A stretch of 64,000 nucleotides of DNA from positions 1-64,000 of the forward strand of contig CAKSDZ010000004.1 of assembly GCA_934446365.1 (NCBI GenBank), read 5' to 3'. Position 1 is the first letter of the stretch, and each line of letters begins with the position of its first letter. This document shows, one piece after another, positions 41,701 to 50,449 of the stretch. The translations under genes and the position numbers were made by a program. Source of the DNA: an uncultured Eubacteriales bacterium (GTDB lineage Bacteria > Bacillota > Clostridia > Oscillospirales > CAG-272). A model generated the notes under the pieces. The model searched no databases and was not told where the DNA came from. It worked only from the letters and a program-made list of their open reading frames with translations.

Positions 41701-42522
41701 ATGACGCAGATCAGTGAGATATTTTTATGGTTCATGCTGTATAGCATCGTCGGCTGGGCTTATGAGACGGTGGTTTGCTCCCTTATCAAGTATCATAGAG
41801 TAATCAACCGCGGCTTTCACATCGGGCCGTATTGTCCGATCTATGGAATCGGCGCCGTCATATGCTTCCTGCTTCTTGACGATATCCGATATCAGATTCC
41901 GGGGATTGGCGGTGTGCTTGTAATTTTTGTGATGTCCGGCTTTATCGCCTGCACGATTGAATATTTTATCTCATGGCTGATGGAAAAGCTGTTCCATGCG
42001 AGATGGTGGGATTACAGCGACAGACCGTTCAATCTGAACGGCCGCATCTGCCTTGGCGGCTTTTTCGTGTTTGGCGCCGGCGCGACGCTGGTACTATACT
42101 TCGTGCATCCGCTTTTGATGAAATTGACGGGAATGCTTTCTCCGTTTTGGACGAATTTGATTGCCGGAATCCTTGCTGTCATATATGCGGCGGACGCGGT
42201 CGTTTCGCTTTGCAGCTGCTTTGGCCTCAGCAAGACGATGCGGCATATCCATGATGAGCTTGAACGCCATATCGACATTCACATGGACGCGCTTACCGAA
42301 AAAGCGGCGGCGCATGAGAACAGCGCTTTTGCAAGGGCCGGGCGAAGTGTTCTTGTCAAGTATCATGATTTCAGCATGAGTCTCAAAAATAGAGAGCTTC
42401 GTTTCTTAAAGGCATTTCCCGGGTTAAAGGTGCCGTCCCTGCGGGAGAGCGGATTTGTTGAGAAGCTTCGCGAATATATGAAAAAAGAGAAAAAAGGCGG
42501 GCATGATAAAACGGAAAGATGA
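41701..42522 (+). CDS. ABC-transporter type IV-like membrane protein (CmpB/PF06541 type)
   Basis: A 273-residue membrane protein of the PF06541 type. The marker stretch SIVGWAYETVVCSLIKYHRVINRGFHIGPYCPIYGIGAV lies near the N-terminus; WWDYSDRPFNLNGRICLGGFFVFGAGATLVLYFVHP follows, with about six membrane helices in all. The final 80 residues are charged and helical. Members are common in Clostridia, with no firm function despite the family name. It starts 12 bases after the nucleotidyltransferase gene, so the two are likely co-transcribed. GTG 41695 is an alternative start. Confidence 0.87.
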   Translation: MTQISEIFLWFMLYSIVGWAYETVVCSLIKYHRVINRGFHIGPYCPIYGIGAVICFLLLDDIRYQIPGIGGVLVIFVMSGFIACTIEYFISWLMEKLFHARWWDYSDRPFNLNGRICLGGFFVFGAGATLVLYFVHPLLMKLTGMLSPFWTNLIAGILAVIYAADAVVSLCSCFGLSKTMRHIHDELERHIDIHMDALTEKAAAHENSAFARAGRSVLVKYHDFSMSLKNRELRFLKAFPGLKVPSLRESGFVEKLREYMKKEKKGGHDKTER

Positions 42523-42546
42523 GCGGCGCCGGTGCAGGAGGGAAGA

Positions 42547-43044
42547 ATGAAGCGTCTTATTTTGGTGGGCGGAACAATGGGTGTCGGCAAAACGGCAGCG
42601 AGCCTTGCGCTTACGCGGATTCTGCCTGACAACGTGTTCCTTGACGGTGACTGGTGCTGGAAGATGGCGCCCTTTGTCGTGACTGACACGACAAAGGCTA
42701 TGGTGATGGACAACATCACACATTTGCTTTCTAATTTTCTGCGATGTGACGCCATTGAAAATGTGATTTTCTGTTGGGTGATGCATGAGCAGGCGATCAT
42801 CGACGGGATTCTCGCGAGACTGCCGCTCGACGGCGTTTCGGTATCCGCCTTTTCTCTTGTGTGCTCGGAGACAGCACTTCGGGAAAGACTTGCGGGCGAC
42901 GTTGCCGCCGGGCTTCGCACGGAGGATGTGATAGAACGGAGTATACCGCGTCTTTCTCTGTATGAGGAGCTGGATACGGTGAAAGTCGATACGACGGCGC
43001 TTTCGCCGGAGGAAACCGCGGAGAGGATAAAAGAGATGCTGTAA
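42547..43044 (+). CDS. P-loop nucleotide kinase-like protein
   Basis: A 165-residue P-loop protein. Walker A is ILVGGTMGVGKTAASLAL at the N-terminus, and FLDGDWCWKM near 35 could be the substrate-binding segment of a small-molecule kinase. CSETALRERLAGDV near 110 resembles the lid region. ATG 42547 has GGAGGGA ahead. Third gene of the 40774-43044 group; array B of the hairpin repeats begins directly after its stop codon. Substrate unknown. Confidence 0.8.
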   Translation: MKRLILVGGTMGVGKTAASLALTRILPDNVFLDGDWCWKMAPFVVTDTTKAMVMDNITHLLSNFLRCDAIENVIFCWVMHEQAIIDGILARLPLDGVSVSAFSLVCSETALRERLAGDVAAGLRTEDVIERSIPRLSLYEELDTVKVDTTALSPEETAERIKEML

Positions 43045-43049
43045 AGTAT

Positions 43050-44277
43050 CTCTTTTGAAAAAGGAGAAACGTGTCCTTTTCTTGTGCGGACAAGAAAAGA
43101 ACGAAAAGAAGCCGCAAGCCTCCGGCTTGACCGTTCGTGCGAGCCAAGAGCACGTCTCGTCGGCTCCCGGCACGTGTTTGCGTACCGCAGGGGTACGCAA
43201 TCCACGGCGGAACACGCCGAACGGACAGCGAGCGCGCTCCGGCAGCTTTGCGCCTGCGGGCGCGGATTTCCCAGCCGCACTTGCTTCTCGCACGGGGAGT
43301 GGTGGCCTGTGCGAGCCCCGCGAGCACTGCAACACCTTTCGAGCCGTGTGCATGCACTTTCCAGTAGATGGATGGGAGTTTGAGGCGGAAGCCTCAATGA
43401 GTCTTTTGGTGCTTTTCTCCTCAGTGAGAAAAGCACATTTCTTTCTCCTTTGGCAAAGGCGGAACGTGTCCTTTTCCCCGTCGGACAAGAAAAGAACGAA
43501 AAGAAGCCGCAAGCGTACCGCTTGACCGTTTGTGCGACCGGCAGCGGTTCGGTGGCGGCTATAAAAGACGGCATCCACGCTCACAAGGCTCGCGTGATCC
43601 GTCAATCGCCGCCGTTTTTGCGGGTATCATGCCGGAAAGCGCTCACGCGGCGCGCGCCTTGCGCCTGCGGGCGCGGGTTTCCAGCCGCACGCAATTCCCG
43701 CACGGGGAGTGGTGGCCTGTGCGAGCCCCGCGAGCACTGCAACACCTTTCGAGCCGTGTGTATGTGCTTCCCAGCAGATGGAGGGGAGTTTGAGGCGATA
43801 GCCTCAATGAGTCTTTTGGTGCTTTTCTCCTCAGTGAGAAAAGCACGTATCTTCTCCTTTGCAAAGGAGGGAACGTGTCCTTTTCCCCGTCGGACAAGAA
43901 AAGAACGAAAAGAAACCGCGAACGTTCCGTTTGATCATTTGTGCGACCGGCAGCGGTTCGGTGGCGGCTATAAAAGACGGCATCCACGCTCGCAGTGCTC
44001 GCGTGATCCGTCAATCGCCGCCCCTTTTGCAAATATCATGCCGGAGAGCGCTCACGCGGCGCGCGCCTTGCGCCTGCGGGCGCGGACTTCCCACTCGCAG
44101 TTGCGTCCCGCACGGCGAATGTTGGCTTGCCGAGCGAAGCGAGAGCAAACAACTGTTGGGAGCCGTGTGTATATACTTTCCAGTAGATAAATGAGAGTCC
44201 GAGACAGCGTCTCGGTGAGTCTTTTGGTGCTTTTCTCCTCAGTGAGAAAAGCACGTATCTTCTCCTTTGGAAAGGAG
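43050..44277. repeat. Modular hairpin-rich repeat array B (three units plus partial)
   Basis: About 1.2 kb in which three units (about 43050-43437, 43438-43847, 43848-44255) and a short remnant are arranged head to tail. Each has the same modules as array A: an initial CTCCTTTGG/AAAGGAG-type hairpin, CAAGCCTCCGGCTTG-type, CGCCTGCGGGCG, CACGGGGAGTGGTGG, and the closing GTGCTTTTCTC/GAGAAAAGCAC hairpin (43409-43436, 43819-43846, 44227-44254). The module before the last hairpin varies, being GAGGCGGAAGCCTC, GAGGCGATAGCCTC or CGAGACAGCGTCTCG. Long frames on both strands have no domain similarity I can see and are judged non-coding. Confidence 0.85.
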
Positions 44278-44281
44278 AAAA

Positions 44282-44322
44282 AGAGAAACTCATAAGGGAA
44301 TGCTCCCTTATGAGTTTCTTTT
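44282..44322. terminator. Terminator at the end of the ABC exporter operon
   Basis: AAACTCATAAGGGA and TCCCTTATGAGTTT form a 14-bp stem around ATGC, with T-rich tails on both strands. Confidence 0.88.
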
Positions 44323-46218
44323 TTATGTTTCGATTCCCGCAAACTGCGACATATAAAGATTATAATACACGCCCTTCTGGCTGAGAAGCTCGTCGTGGTT
44401 TCCGGCTTCGCATATCCGTCCGCCGTCAAGAACGATGATTTTATCCGCATCGCGGATGGTGGAAAGGCGGTGCGCGATGATGAGCGTTGTTCTTCCGTGC
44501 ATCAGATGCAGCATTGCTTCCTGAATGTGCATTTCCGTGCGGGTATCGACGCTGGAAGTCGCCTCATCGAGTATCAGGATTTTCGGATCGGCAAGCACGG
44601 CACGTGCAATCGAAAGCAGCTGCCTTTGTCCGTTGCTGATGTTGCCGCCGGCCTCCGCAAGCTGGGTATCATATCCTTCCGGCATTCTCTCAATGAAGCT
44701 GTCGGCATTCGCGGTGGCCGCTGCTTCTCTTATTTCCTCGTCGGTGGCATCCAGTCTGCCGTAACGGATATTCGCGCCGATCGAATCGGAGAAAAGCACG
44801 GTATCCTGCAAAACGATCGCGATGTTCTTTCGCAGAGAATCCTTTGTGATATCCCGGATGTCGGTGCCGTCGAGAAGAATCTCGCCGGAATCCGTTTCAT
44901 AGAATCGGGTGAGAAGATTGATGATGGTCGTCTTGCCGGATCCGGTCTTGCCGACGATGGCGATCTTTTGCCCCTTGTCGACTTCAAGACAGAAATCCTT
45001 TAACACCGGCTCTCCCGGCACATAAGAAAAATTGATATGCCGGAACGACAGTCTGCCCGTGATTTCATCGCTGTCAAGAATAATTTTCCCTTCGTCGATT
45101 TCCGACGGTTCCTCCATAATTTCAAACACGCGCTCCGCACCGGTCACCGCATTGAGGATTGAGGTATACTGGTTTGCGATTTCGTTGAGCGGTCTTGTGA
45201 ACTGTTTGGAGAACTGAATGAAAAGGAATACCGTGGTAACGCTGAACCGTCCGTTGATGGCAAAGGCCACGCCTGCGGTGACGATGAGAAGGAATCCGAT
45301 GTTATTGATGATGTTCATAAGCGGTCCCATGACACCGCCGAAGATTTCAGCCTTGATGCCCGTCTTTTTCAGAGCGGAGCTGGTTTCGCGGAATTCTTTT
45401 TTAATTTTTTCCTCTCTGGAAAACGCGATGATCGTCCGATATCCCATGACGCTTTCCTCCACTTCGGCGTTGAGCTCGCCGAGCAGCTTTTGCTGTGCCG
45501 CGAAATACCGTCTGACACGCTTGGTCAAAAATGTCGTGGCGAGCAGCGTGAGGGGAATCGTGACGATGCTGATGAGCGTCATTTCCCAGCTGTAATAAAG
45601 CATGATGCAGAATGCACCGATGATGGTGATGACGCTGGAAATAAGAGAGGTCACCGACTGAGAAATCGTATTGGAGATGTTTTCGATATCATTGGTCATG
45701 CGGCTCATGATATCGCCGTGCGGATGATTGTCGGTATATCCGATGGACAGCTTCTCGATGCGCCGGAAGAGGTCTCCCCGCATGGTTTTTACCGTCGTCT
45801 GAGAAAGCTTGGCGGAAAGCCGGCTCTGTATGTAGGAGAACAGCGACGACGCCACAAACAGTACGGCGAGTATGACGAGGATTCTAATCATCGAATCGAA
45901 GTCGATGACGGGCTTTCCGCTTGACGTCGTCATCTTTCCGCCCATCGATTCGGGCGTCAGATAGTTGAGCGCTTCCGTCTGCATGGTCGGCGCGATAAGC
46001 GTGACCGCGGCGGATGCAATGACACAGATGACCATGATAATGAGCAGAATTTTGTTTTTCCCGATGTAGCCGAGGAGCTTGGAAACGGTCTTTTTGAAGT
46101 TTTTCGGCTTTTCCGCCACCATAGGGCCTCTGGGGCCTCCGGGACGGCGCCCGCCGGGCATCATCATGCCGATATCGGCGTTTCTTTCCTTTTTCGCTTC
46201 GTTATTCAATTTCCTCAC
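44323..46218 (-). CDS. ABC exporter, fused membrane/ATPase subunit (second of pair)
   Basis: A 631-residue half-transporter. Residues 60-340 hold six membrane helices of exporter type. The ATPase has Walker A IVGKTGSGKTTIINLL, a degenerate signature ISNGQRQLLSIARA, and Walker B ILILDEATSSVDTRTE with the catalytic Glu present, then a switch His in IIAHRLSTI. The N-terminal 45 residues are charged with GGRRPGGPRGP. Its start overlaps the end of the other half-transporter gene by 17 bases, so they probably form a heterodimer. Substrate unknown; MarR control suggests drugs or phenolic compounds. Confidence 0.92.
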   Translation of the reverse strand: MRKLNNEAKKERNADIGMMMPGGRRPGGPRGPMVAEKPKNFKKTVSKLLGYIGKNKILLIIMVICVIASAAVTLIAPTMQTEALNYLTPESMGGKMTTSSGKPVIDFDSMIRILVILAVLFVASSLFSYIQSRLSAKLSQTTVKTMRGDLFRRIEKLSIGYTDNHPHGDIMSRMTNDIENISNTISQSVTSLISSVITIIGAFCIMLYYSWEMTLISIVTIPLTLLATTFLTKRVRRYFAAQQKLLGELNAEVEESVMGYRTIIAFSREEKIKKEFRETSSALKKTGIKAEIFGGVMGPLMNIINNIGFLLIVTAGVAFAINGRFSVTTVFLFIQFSKQFTRPLNEIANQYTSILNAVTGAERVFEIMEEPSEIDEGKIILDSDEITGRLSFRHINFSYVPGEPVLKDFCLEVDKGQKIAIVGKTGSGKTTIINLLTRFYETDSGEILLDGTDIRDITKDSLRKNIAIVLQDTVLFSDSIGANIRYGRLDATDEEIREAAATANADSFIERMPEGYDTQLAEAGGNISNGQRQLLSIARAVLADPKILILDEATSSVDTRTEMHIQEAMLHLMHGRTTLIIAHRLSTIRDADKIIVLDGGRICEAGNHDELLSQKGVYYNLYMSQFAGIET

Positions 46219-47950
46219 CCCGTTTCAGCTGAGAATAATAAATGTCGCGGTAAATCTCACTTGATTCCATGAGCTCCTCGTGGTTTCCCGAGGCGGCGAC
46301 CGTTCCGCCGTCGAGAACGAGAATCCGGTCGGCGCTCATAACGGAGGCGACACGCTGGGCAATCGTGATGACGGTAAGCGTGCCTTCTTTTTCGCGAAGC
46401 GCTTTTTGCAGCTTGGCACTGGTGGCAAGGTCGAGCGCGGACATGCTGTCGTCGAAGATGATGACTTCCGGCTTCTTTAAGAGGGCGCGCGCGATGGCAA
46501 GCCGCTGTTTTTGTCCTCCGGAAAGGGACGCGCCCTTTTCGGCGATTATCGTGTCATATCCTGCGGCAAAGCCCGTGATAAATTCGTCCGCCTGTGCGAC
46601 TTTGGCCGCTTTCCGAAGCTCCTCGTCGGAGGCAGATTCATCTCCCCAACGCAGATTTTCCGCGACGGTGCCGGAGAAAAGCTCGCTTTTTTGAAGGACG
46701 AACGAAATTTTCGAGCGCAGAGTATCCAGCGAGTAATCCTTTATGTTTACACCGTCGAGAAGGATTTCTCCCTCCGTCGGATTGTAGAAACGCGGAATCA
46801 GGCTGACAAGCGTCGTCTTGCCGGAGCCTGTCGCGCCGAGAATGGCGAGATTTTCTCCGGATTTTATATCGAGATCGATGTCATGGAGCACCGGCTCGCC
46901 GGCCGTATCGGGATAGCGGAAGGATACGCCGCGGAATACGAGATGACCGGGCTTTTCCTCCTCGCCGGTTCCCTCATAGGCGCCGTCCGTGATCGTGGGA
47001 ACGCAGTCGAGCACCTCGTTGATACGCTTTGCAGAGGCTTGTGCTCTTGATATGAACTGAAACATTGTGGATATCATCATGACGGAGTTCAGAATCTGCA
47101 TGATATACTGAATGACAGCCATGACCTCACCGACTTCGATGGCGCCGTGTCCGACTTCGATTCCGCCGATCAGAATAACCGCGATAACGGCGATGTTCAT
47201 GACCACCATCATGAGCGGGGAGAGCAGCGCCATGATATACTGTACGCGCAGTGTGACAGCAAAAAGATTGCCGTTTGCTTTGTCGAAGCGCTTGGTTTCA
47301 TGCTCCTCGCGCACGTAGGCCTTGACGACACGCGCGCCGGAGACGTTTTCTTGAACGACGGAGTTGACGTCGTCAAGTCTGTCCTGTACCTGCTCGAATA
47401 TCGGCTTGATCTTGCGCATGACCAAATAGACAATCAGAAGCTGGATCGGAAGCGAAACCGCGATGACGATGCCGAATTTGATATTCAGAGAGATCGCCAT
47501 GATGATGCCGCCGACAAACATGATCGGCGCCCGGAAAAAGGAGCGCAGTCCCTGCGCTATGAAGTTCTGCACCATCGTGACGTCGTTCGTCATTCTTGTG
47601 ACAAGGGAGCCGACGGTGAATTTATCCGTTTGCTCCGGTGAGAGCGCCATCACATGAGCGAAAGCATCCTGACGCAGGTCGTTGCCGAAGCTCTGAGATG
47701 CCGCGGAGGCAAAGCCTGCCGCGCCGACGCCCGTGACGCCGCCGAGAATGACGAGAACCATCATTTTGACGCCGTAGCTTGCGACGATGCTCATGCCTTC
47801 CGATACGGATTCTGCATAAATGCTGTTGTTGACGATATCGGACATGATTGTGGGCAGAGAGAGATCGACGAGGACCTCCGCGATCATGAACAGCGGAGAG
47901 AAAATTGCGATATACCAATAAGGCCTCAGGTATATGAAAAGCTTTTTCAT
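46202..47950 (-). CDS. ABC exporter, fused membrane/ATPase subunit (first of pair)
   Basis: A 582-residue half-transporter with six N-terminal membrane helices and an ATPase: Walker A ILGATGSGKTTLVSLI, signature ASLSGGQKQRLAIARALL, Walker B VIIFDDSMSALD. The residue after the Walker B Asp is Asp, not the catalytic Glu, and the switch position reads IIAQRV (Gln for His), the hallmark of the degenerate site in heterodimeric exporters such as TM287/288. The partner gene supplies the intact Glu and His. Its ATG overlaps the stop of the MarR gene (ATGA). Confidence 0.93.
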   Translation of the reverse strand: MKKLFIYLRPYWYIAIFSPLFMIAEVLVDLSLPTIMSDIVNNSIYAESVSEGMSIVASYGVKMMVLVILGGVTGVGAAGFASAASQSFGNDLRQDAFAHVMALSPEQTDKFTVGSLVTRMTNDVTMVQNFIAQGLRSFFRAPIMFVGGIIMAISLNIKFGIVIAVSLPIQLLIVYLVMRKIKPIFEQVQDRLDDVNSVVQENVSGARVVKAYVREEHETKRFDKANGNLFAVTLRVQYIMALLSPLMMVVMNIAVIAVILIGGIEVGHGAIEVGEVMAVIQYIMQILNSVMMISTMFQFISRAQASAKRINEVLDCVPTITDGAYEGTGEEEKPGHLVFRGVSFRYPDTAGEPVLHDIDLDIKSGENLAILGATGSGKTTLVSLIPRFYNPTEGEILLDGVNIKDYSLDTLRSKISFVLQKSELFSGTVAENLRWGDESASDEELRKAAKVAQADEFITGFAAGYDTIIAEKGASLSGGQKQRLAIARALLKKPEVIIFDDSMSALDLATSAKLQKALREKEGTLTVITIAQRVASVMSADRILVLDGGTVAASGNHEELMESSEIYRDIYYSQLKRGEEIE

Positions 47951-48438
47951 ATGCCGTCGGAGGTCCTTTCCGAGGTCTCGTTGGATTCCAAAATGTTGTC
48001 CCGAATCTTTTTGAGGCAGCGCAGAAGGGTTTCCTCCTCGGTTTTGTCGATGCCGGAAAGCATGATCCTTTCAAATTCCATGATGTTTTCGTGGTGCTTG
48101 AGATCGAGCTCGCGCCCCTTGTCGAGCAGATATACGCGGGTCTGACGCATATCGACGGCATCGGTTTCACGCTTCACGAGTCCCTCCGCTTCCATGCTTT
48201 TGAGCGCGACGCTGACGGTTGGCGCTTTGAGATGCGTTCCCTTTGCAATGGAAAGCTGTGTCACGCCGTCGCCGCGCGCAAGGAACATCAGCACCTGCCG
48301 ATATCCGTTTTTAAATCCGAGCTCTTCGGATTTTTCCCGCATCCTGTCGCGGAACAGCTTGGAGATTTCGTTGATGAGCATACTGGGCTTGGGTTCCCCG
48401 AGACATTTTCCGTCTCTGATTTCCTGATTATGTACCAT
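47947..48438 (-). CDS. MarR-family transcriptional regulator
   Basis: A 163-residue winged-helix regulator. The DNA-binding part is VTQLSIAKGTHLKAPTVSVALKSMEAEGLVKRETDAVDMRQTRVYLLDKG, the MarR signature including the DxRxxRxxL-type wing. It is the first gene of the exporter operon and is translationally coupled to it. The palindrome ATTAGTT-n4-AACTAAT upstream is a likely self-operator, so the exporter should be derepressed by a ligand of this protein. Confidence 0.92.
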   Translation of the reverse strand: MVHNQEIRDGKCLGEPKPSMLINEISKLFRDRMREKSEELGFKNGYRQVLMFLARGDGVTQLSIAKGTHLKAPTVSVALKSMEAEGLVKRETDAVDMRQTRVYLLDKGRELDLKHHENIMEFERIMLSGIDKTEEETLLRCLKKIRDNILESNETSERTSDGI

Positions 48439-48455
48439 AGTGGCCTCCCATTATT

Positions 48456-48506
48456 ATTAGTTAGAAAACTAATTAAAAGCATATAAGAAAAAAGCCGCTT
48501 TGTCAA
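48456..48506 (-). promoter_or_regulatory. Promoter and operator of the MarR-ABC operon
   Basis: Minus strand: -35 TTGACA (48501-48506), 17-bp spacer, -10 TATGCT (48478-48483). Just downstream, ATTAGTT (48456-48462) and AACTAAT (48467-48473) form a 7-bp inverted repeat across the start-point region, a typical MarR site. Confidence 0.8.
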
Positions 48507-48820
48507 GCATTTTTTTTCGGTGTTTACAATTTGTTCAAAAGATAGGAAAGGCGATAGCTCGATTGCGGCATCAAAAAGACGGCTTTGCGCTTGTTTTTTA
48601 TGCTTTCCAGATCCGTGCGAAAAGCTTTTGTAAAGCCAATGCCGGTAAAAAGGGCGGAGCGGCGGTTTTCGTCTGTCTGCTGTGCTTGCGCTCGGCATGC
48701 ATAGCTCGCAGGAAGAAAGCCATCCCTTGCGGACAGTTTTCGGTAAATTGAAAACCATCCGACAAGCGGATGGTTTTCAAATAGATTTATGCGGCTTGAC
48801 AAAGTCCCTTTTGTCAATGA
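48507..48820. other. Intergenic region without a recognised gene
   Basis: No frame here has a ribosome binding site or a known motif. The one clear element is the hairpin GAAAACCATCCG/CGGATGGTTTTC (48750-48778), probably the terminator of the SPFH operon. Confidence 0.6.
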
Positions 48821-49768
48821 TTATTTTGAGGGAGCTTCGCTGCCCTTTTCGTCTGTCACCAGCGCTTTGACGCTCGCGGCAAGTCCGGCAAGAGACTGAA
48901 TTTCACTCGGAATGATGATCTTGGTCGCTTTTCCGTCGGCGGCCTTTTCAAAGGCTTCGAGACTCTTGATGGCGATAACTTTGTCGGACGGAGCAGCTTC
49001 GTTGATCTTCTTGATACCCTCTGCGGTGGCTTCCTGCACTTTCAGAATGGCTTCGGCTTCACCCTCGGCTTCCCGGATTCTCGATTCCTTTTCCGCTTCC
49101 GCAAGAAGGATTTGTCTTTGCTTCTGCGCCTCGGCGTCGAGAATCATCGCCTGCTTTTTACCCTCGGCGACGAGGATTGTGGAGTTCTTTTCACCCTCGG
49201 CGCGGAGAATCAGCTCGCGGCGCTCGCGTTCCGCCTTCATCTGCTTTTCCATCGCGTCCTGAATTTCGCGGGGCGGAATGATGTTTTTCAGCTCGACGCG
49301 GTTGACCTTGATTCCCCACGGGTCGGTCGCCTCGTCGAGAATCACGCGCATTTTCGTATTGATGATATCGCGCGAGGTCAGTGTGCTGTCAAGCTCAAGC
49401 TCGCCGATGATGTTACGCAGTGTGGTCGCCGTGAGATTTTCAATCGCGGCGAGCGGCGATTCCACGCCATAGGTGAAGAGCTTGCAGTCGGTGATTTGGA
49501 AGAAAACGACCGTGTCGATCTGCATTCTGACGTTATCCTTTGTGATAACGGCCTGCGGTTGGAAGTCCGCCACCTGCTCCATGAGGGAGATTTTCTTGGC
49601 GATTCTCTCGACGAACGGGACTTTCCAGTGGAAGCCGGTATTCCATGTCGAGTGATAAGTTCCAAGCCGTTCCACAACATAAGCGCGTGCCTGCGGGACG
49701 ATATTGATGTTTGCAATGAGGATAACCAAAACAACTGCGACGACGATACCGATGATAATCCATTCCAT
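48821..49768 (-). CDS. SPFH/band 7 domain protein (stomatin-like)
   Basis: A 315-residue stomatin-like protein. One N-terminal membrane helix (IIIGIVVAVVLVILIANINIV) precedes the SPFH domain, with PQARAYVVERLGTYHSTWNTGFHWKVPFVERIAKKISL near residue 27 and TTLRNIIGELELDSTLTSRD near 120. A long coiled coil follows (KQMKAERERRELILRAEGEKNSTILVAEGKKQAMIL). Such proteins form oligomeric membrane rings that organise microdomains. The NfeD partner gene lies directly upstream on the same strand, the standard pairing. Confidence 0.93.
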   Translation of the reverse strand: MEWIIIGIVVAVVLVILIANINIVPQARAYVVERLGTYHSTWNTGFHWKVPFVERIAKKISLMEQVADFQPQAVITKDNVRMQIDTVVFFQITDCKLFTYGVESPLAAIENLTATTLRNIIGELELDSTLTSRDIINTKMRVILDEATDPWGIKVNRVELKNIIPPREIQDAMEKQMKAERERRELILRAEGEKNSTILVAEGKKQAMILDAEAQKQRQILLAEAEKESRIREAEGEAEAILKVQEATAEGIKKINEAAPSDKVIAIKSLEAFEKAADGKATKIIIPSEIQSLAGLAASVKALVTDEKGSEAPSK

Positions 49769-49803
49769 AATAAAGCACCTCTCTTTTTCCTTGATATGTA
49801 ATT

Positions 49804-50235
49804 TTATTTTTTGCAGATCAGCTTGACGCCCTCGATGGCGACGACGTTTAAGATTTCGCCCTTTTCATATTTTATGTCCTTGTCATAGGAGCGGGCTGTC
49901 CAAATCTGTCCCCTCACCTTGACCTGACCTATCCCCTCGATATTGTCGATAGGCTCCATGACAATCGCTTCCTCACCGATTACGGCGTCCGCATTGGTTG
50001 CGGTCCGCTTCAATCCGAGCGTCTTTTTGAAGATGACCTTCGTGAATATGAGCAGCAGCGCCGAGCATACCACAAAAACCGTGATTTGAATCCATAAGGG
50101 AACCGGGAAAAACGACAAAATCAAAGAGACGACGGCTGCCGGTATGAACCAAATGGAAACGAGCGCACACGTAGAAGCTTCGAGAATCACCGCCAAAATG
50201 ATCACGCCGAGCCAAACAAACGGCATATACTCCAT
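49804..50235 (-). CDS. NfeD family membrane protein
   Basis: A 143-residue short NfeD. The N-terminal membrane region (VWLGVIILAVILEAS and ISIWFIPAAVVSLILSFFPVPLWIQITVFVVCSALLLIF-like helices) is followed by an OB-fold domain (GEEAIVMEPIDNIEGIGQVKVRGQIWTARSYDKDIKYEKGEILNVVAIEGVKLIC). NfeD partners SPFH proteins, and the SPFH gene follows 35 bp downstream. The pair is probably transcribed from the region upstream of 50235. Confidence 0.92.
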   Translation of the reverse strand: MEYMPFVWLGVIILAVILEASTCALVSIWFIPAAVVSLILSFFPVPLWIQITVFVVCSALLLIFTKVIFKKTLGLKRTATNADAVIGEEAIVMEPIDNIEGIGQVKVRGQIWTARSYDKDIKYEKGEILNVVAIEGVKLICKK

Positions 50236-50375
50236 GATAAATCCCCCTTTCAGGCTTTATATTCTTATCATATCATAAATTCGTGATTTTGTAAATGGAA
50301 ATTTGGATTATAAACGAATAAACTTTGTAAATTCACTTTTGGGCGGGCCAAACGGAAGAAATATCATGAAAAGCG

Positions 50376-50403
50376 TTGAAAATTTCATAATTATTGGTAT
50401 AAT
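50376..50403 (+). promoter_or_regulatory. Promoter for the M16 peptidase pair
   Basis: -35 TTGAAA (50376-50381), 16-bp spacer, -10 TATAAT (50398-50403). Confidence 0.7.
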
Positions 50404-50449
50404 ATAATATGTGGAAATCTTTATAATTTATGTGAAAGGATACAGGCAA

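Noticed and set aside
43450..44190. A 246-codon plus-strand frame in repeat array B
   Set aside because: It is assembled from the same repeat modules read through two units; similarity to frames in array A only reflects the repeat.
48524..48817. Small minus-strand frames in the gap between the MarR operon and the SPFH gene
   Set aside because: They cross a terminator hairpin and have no ribosome binding site or recognisable motif.
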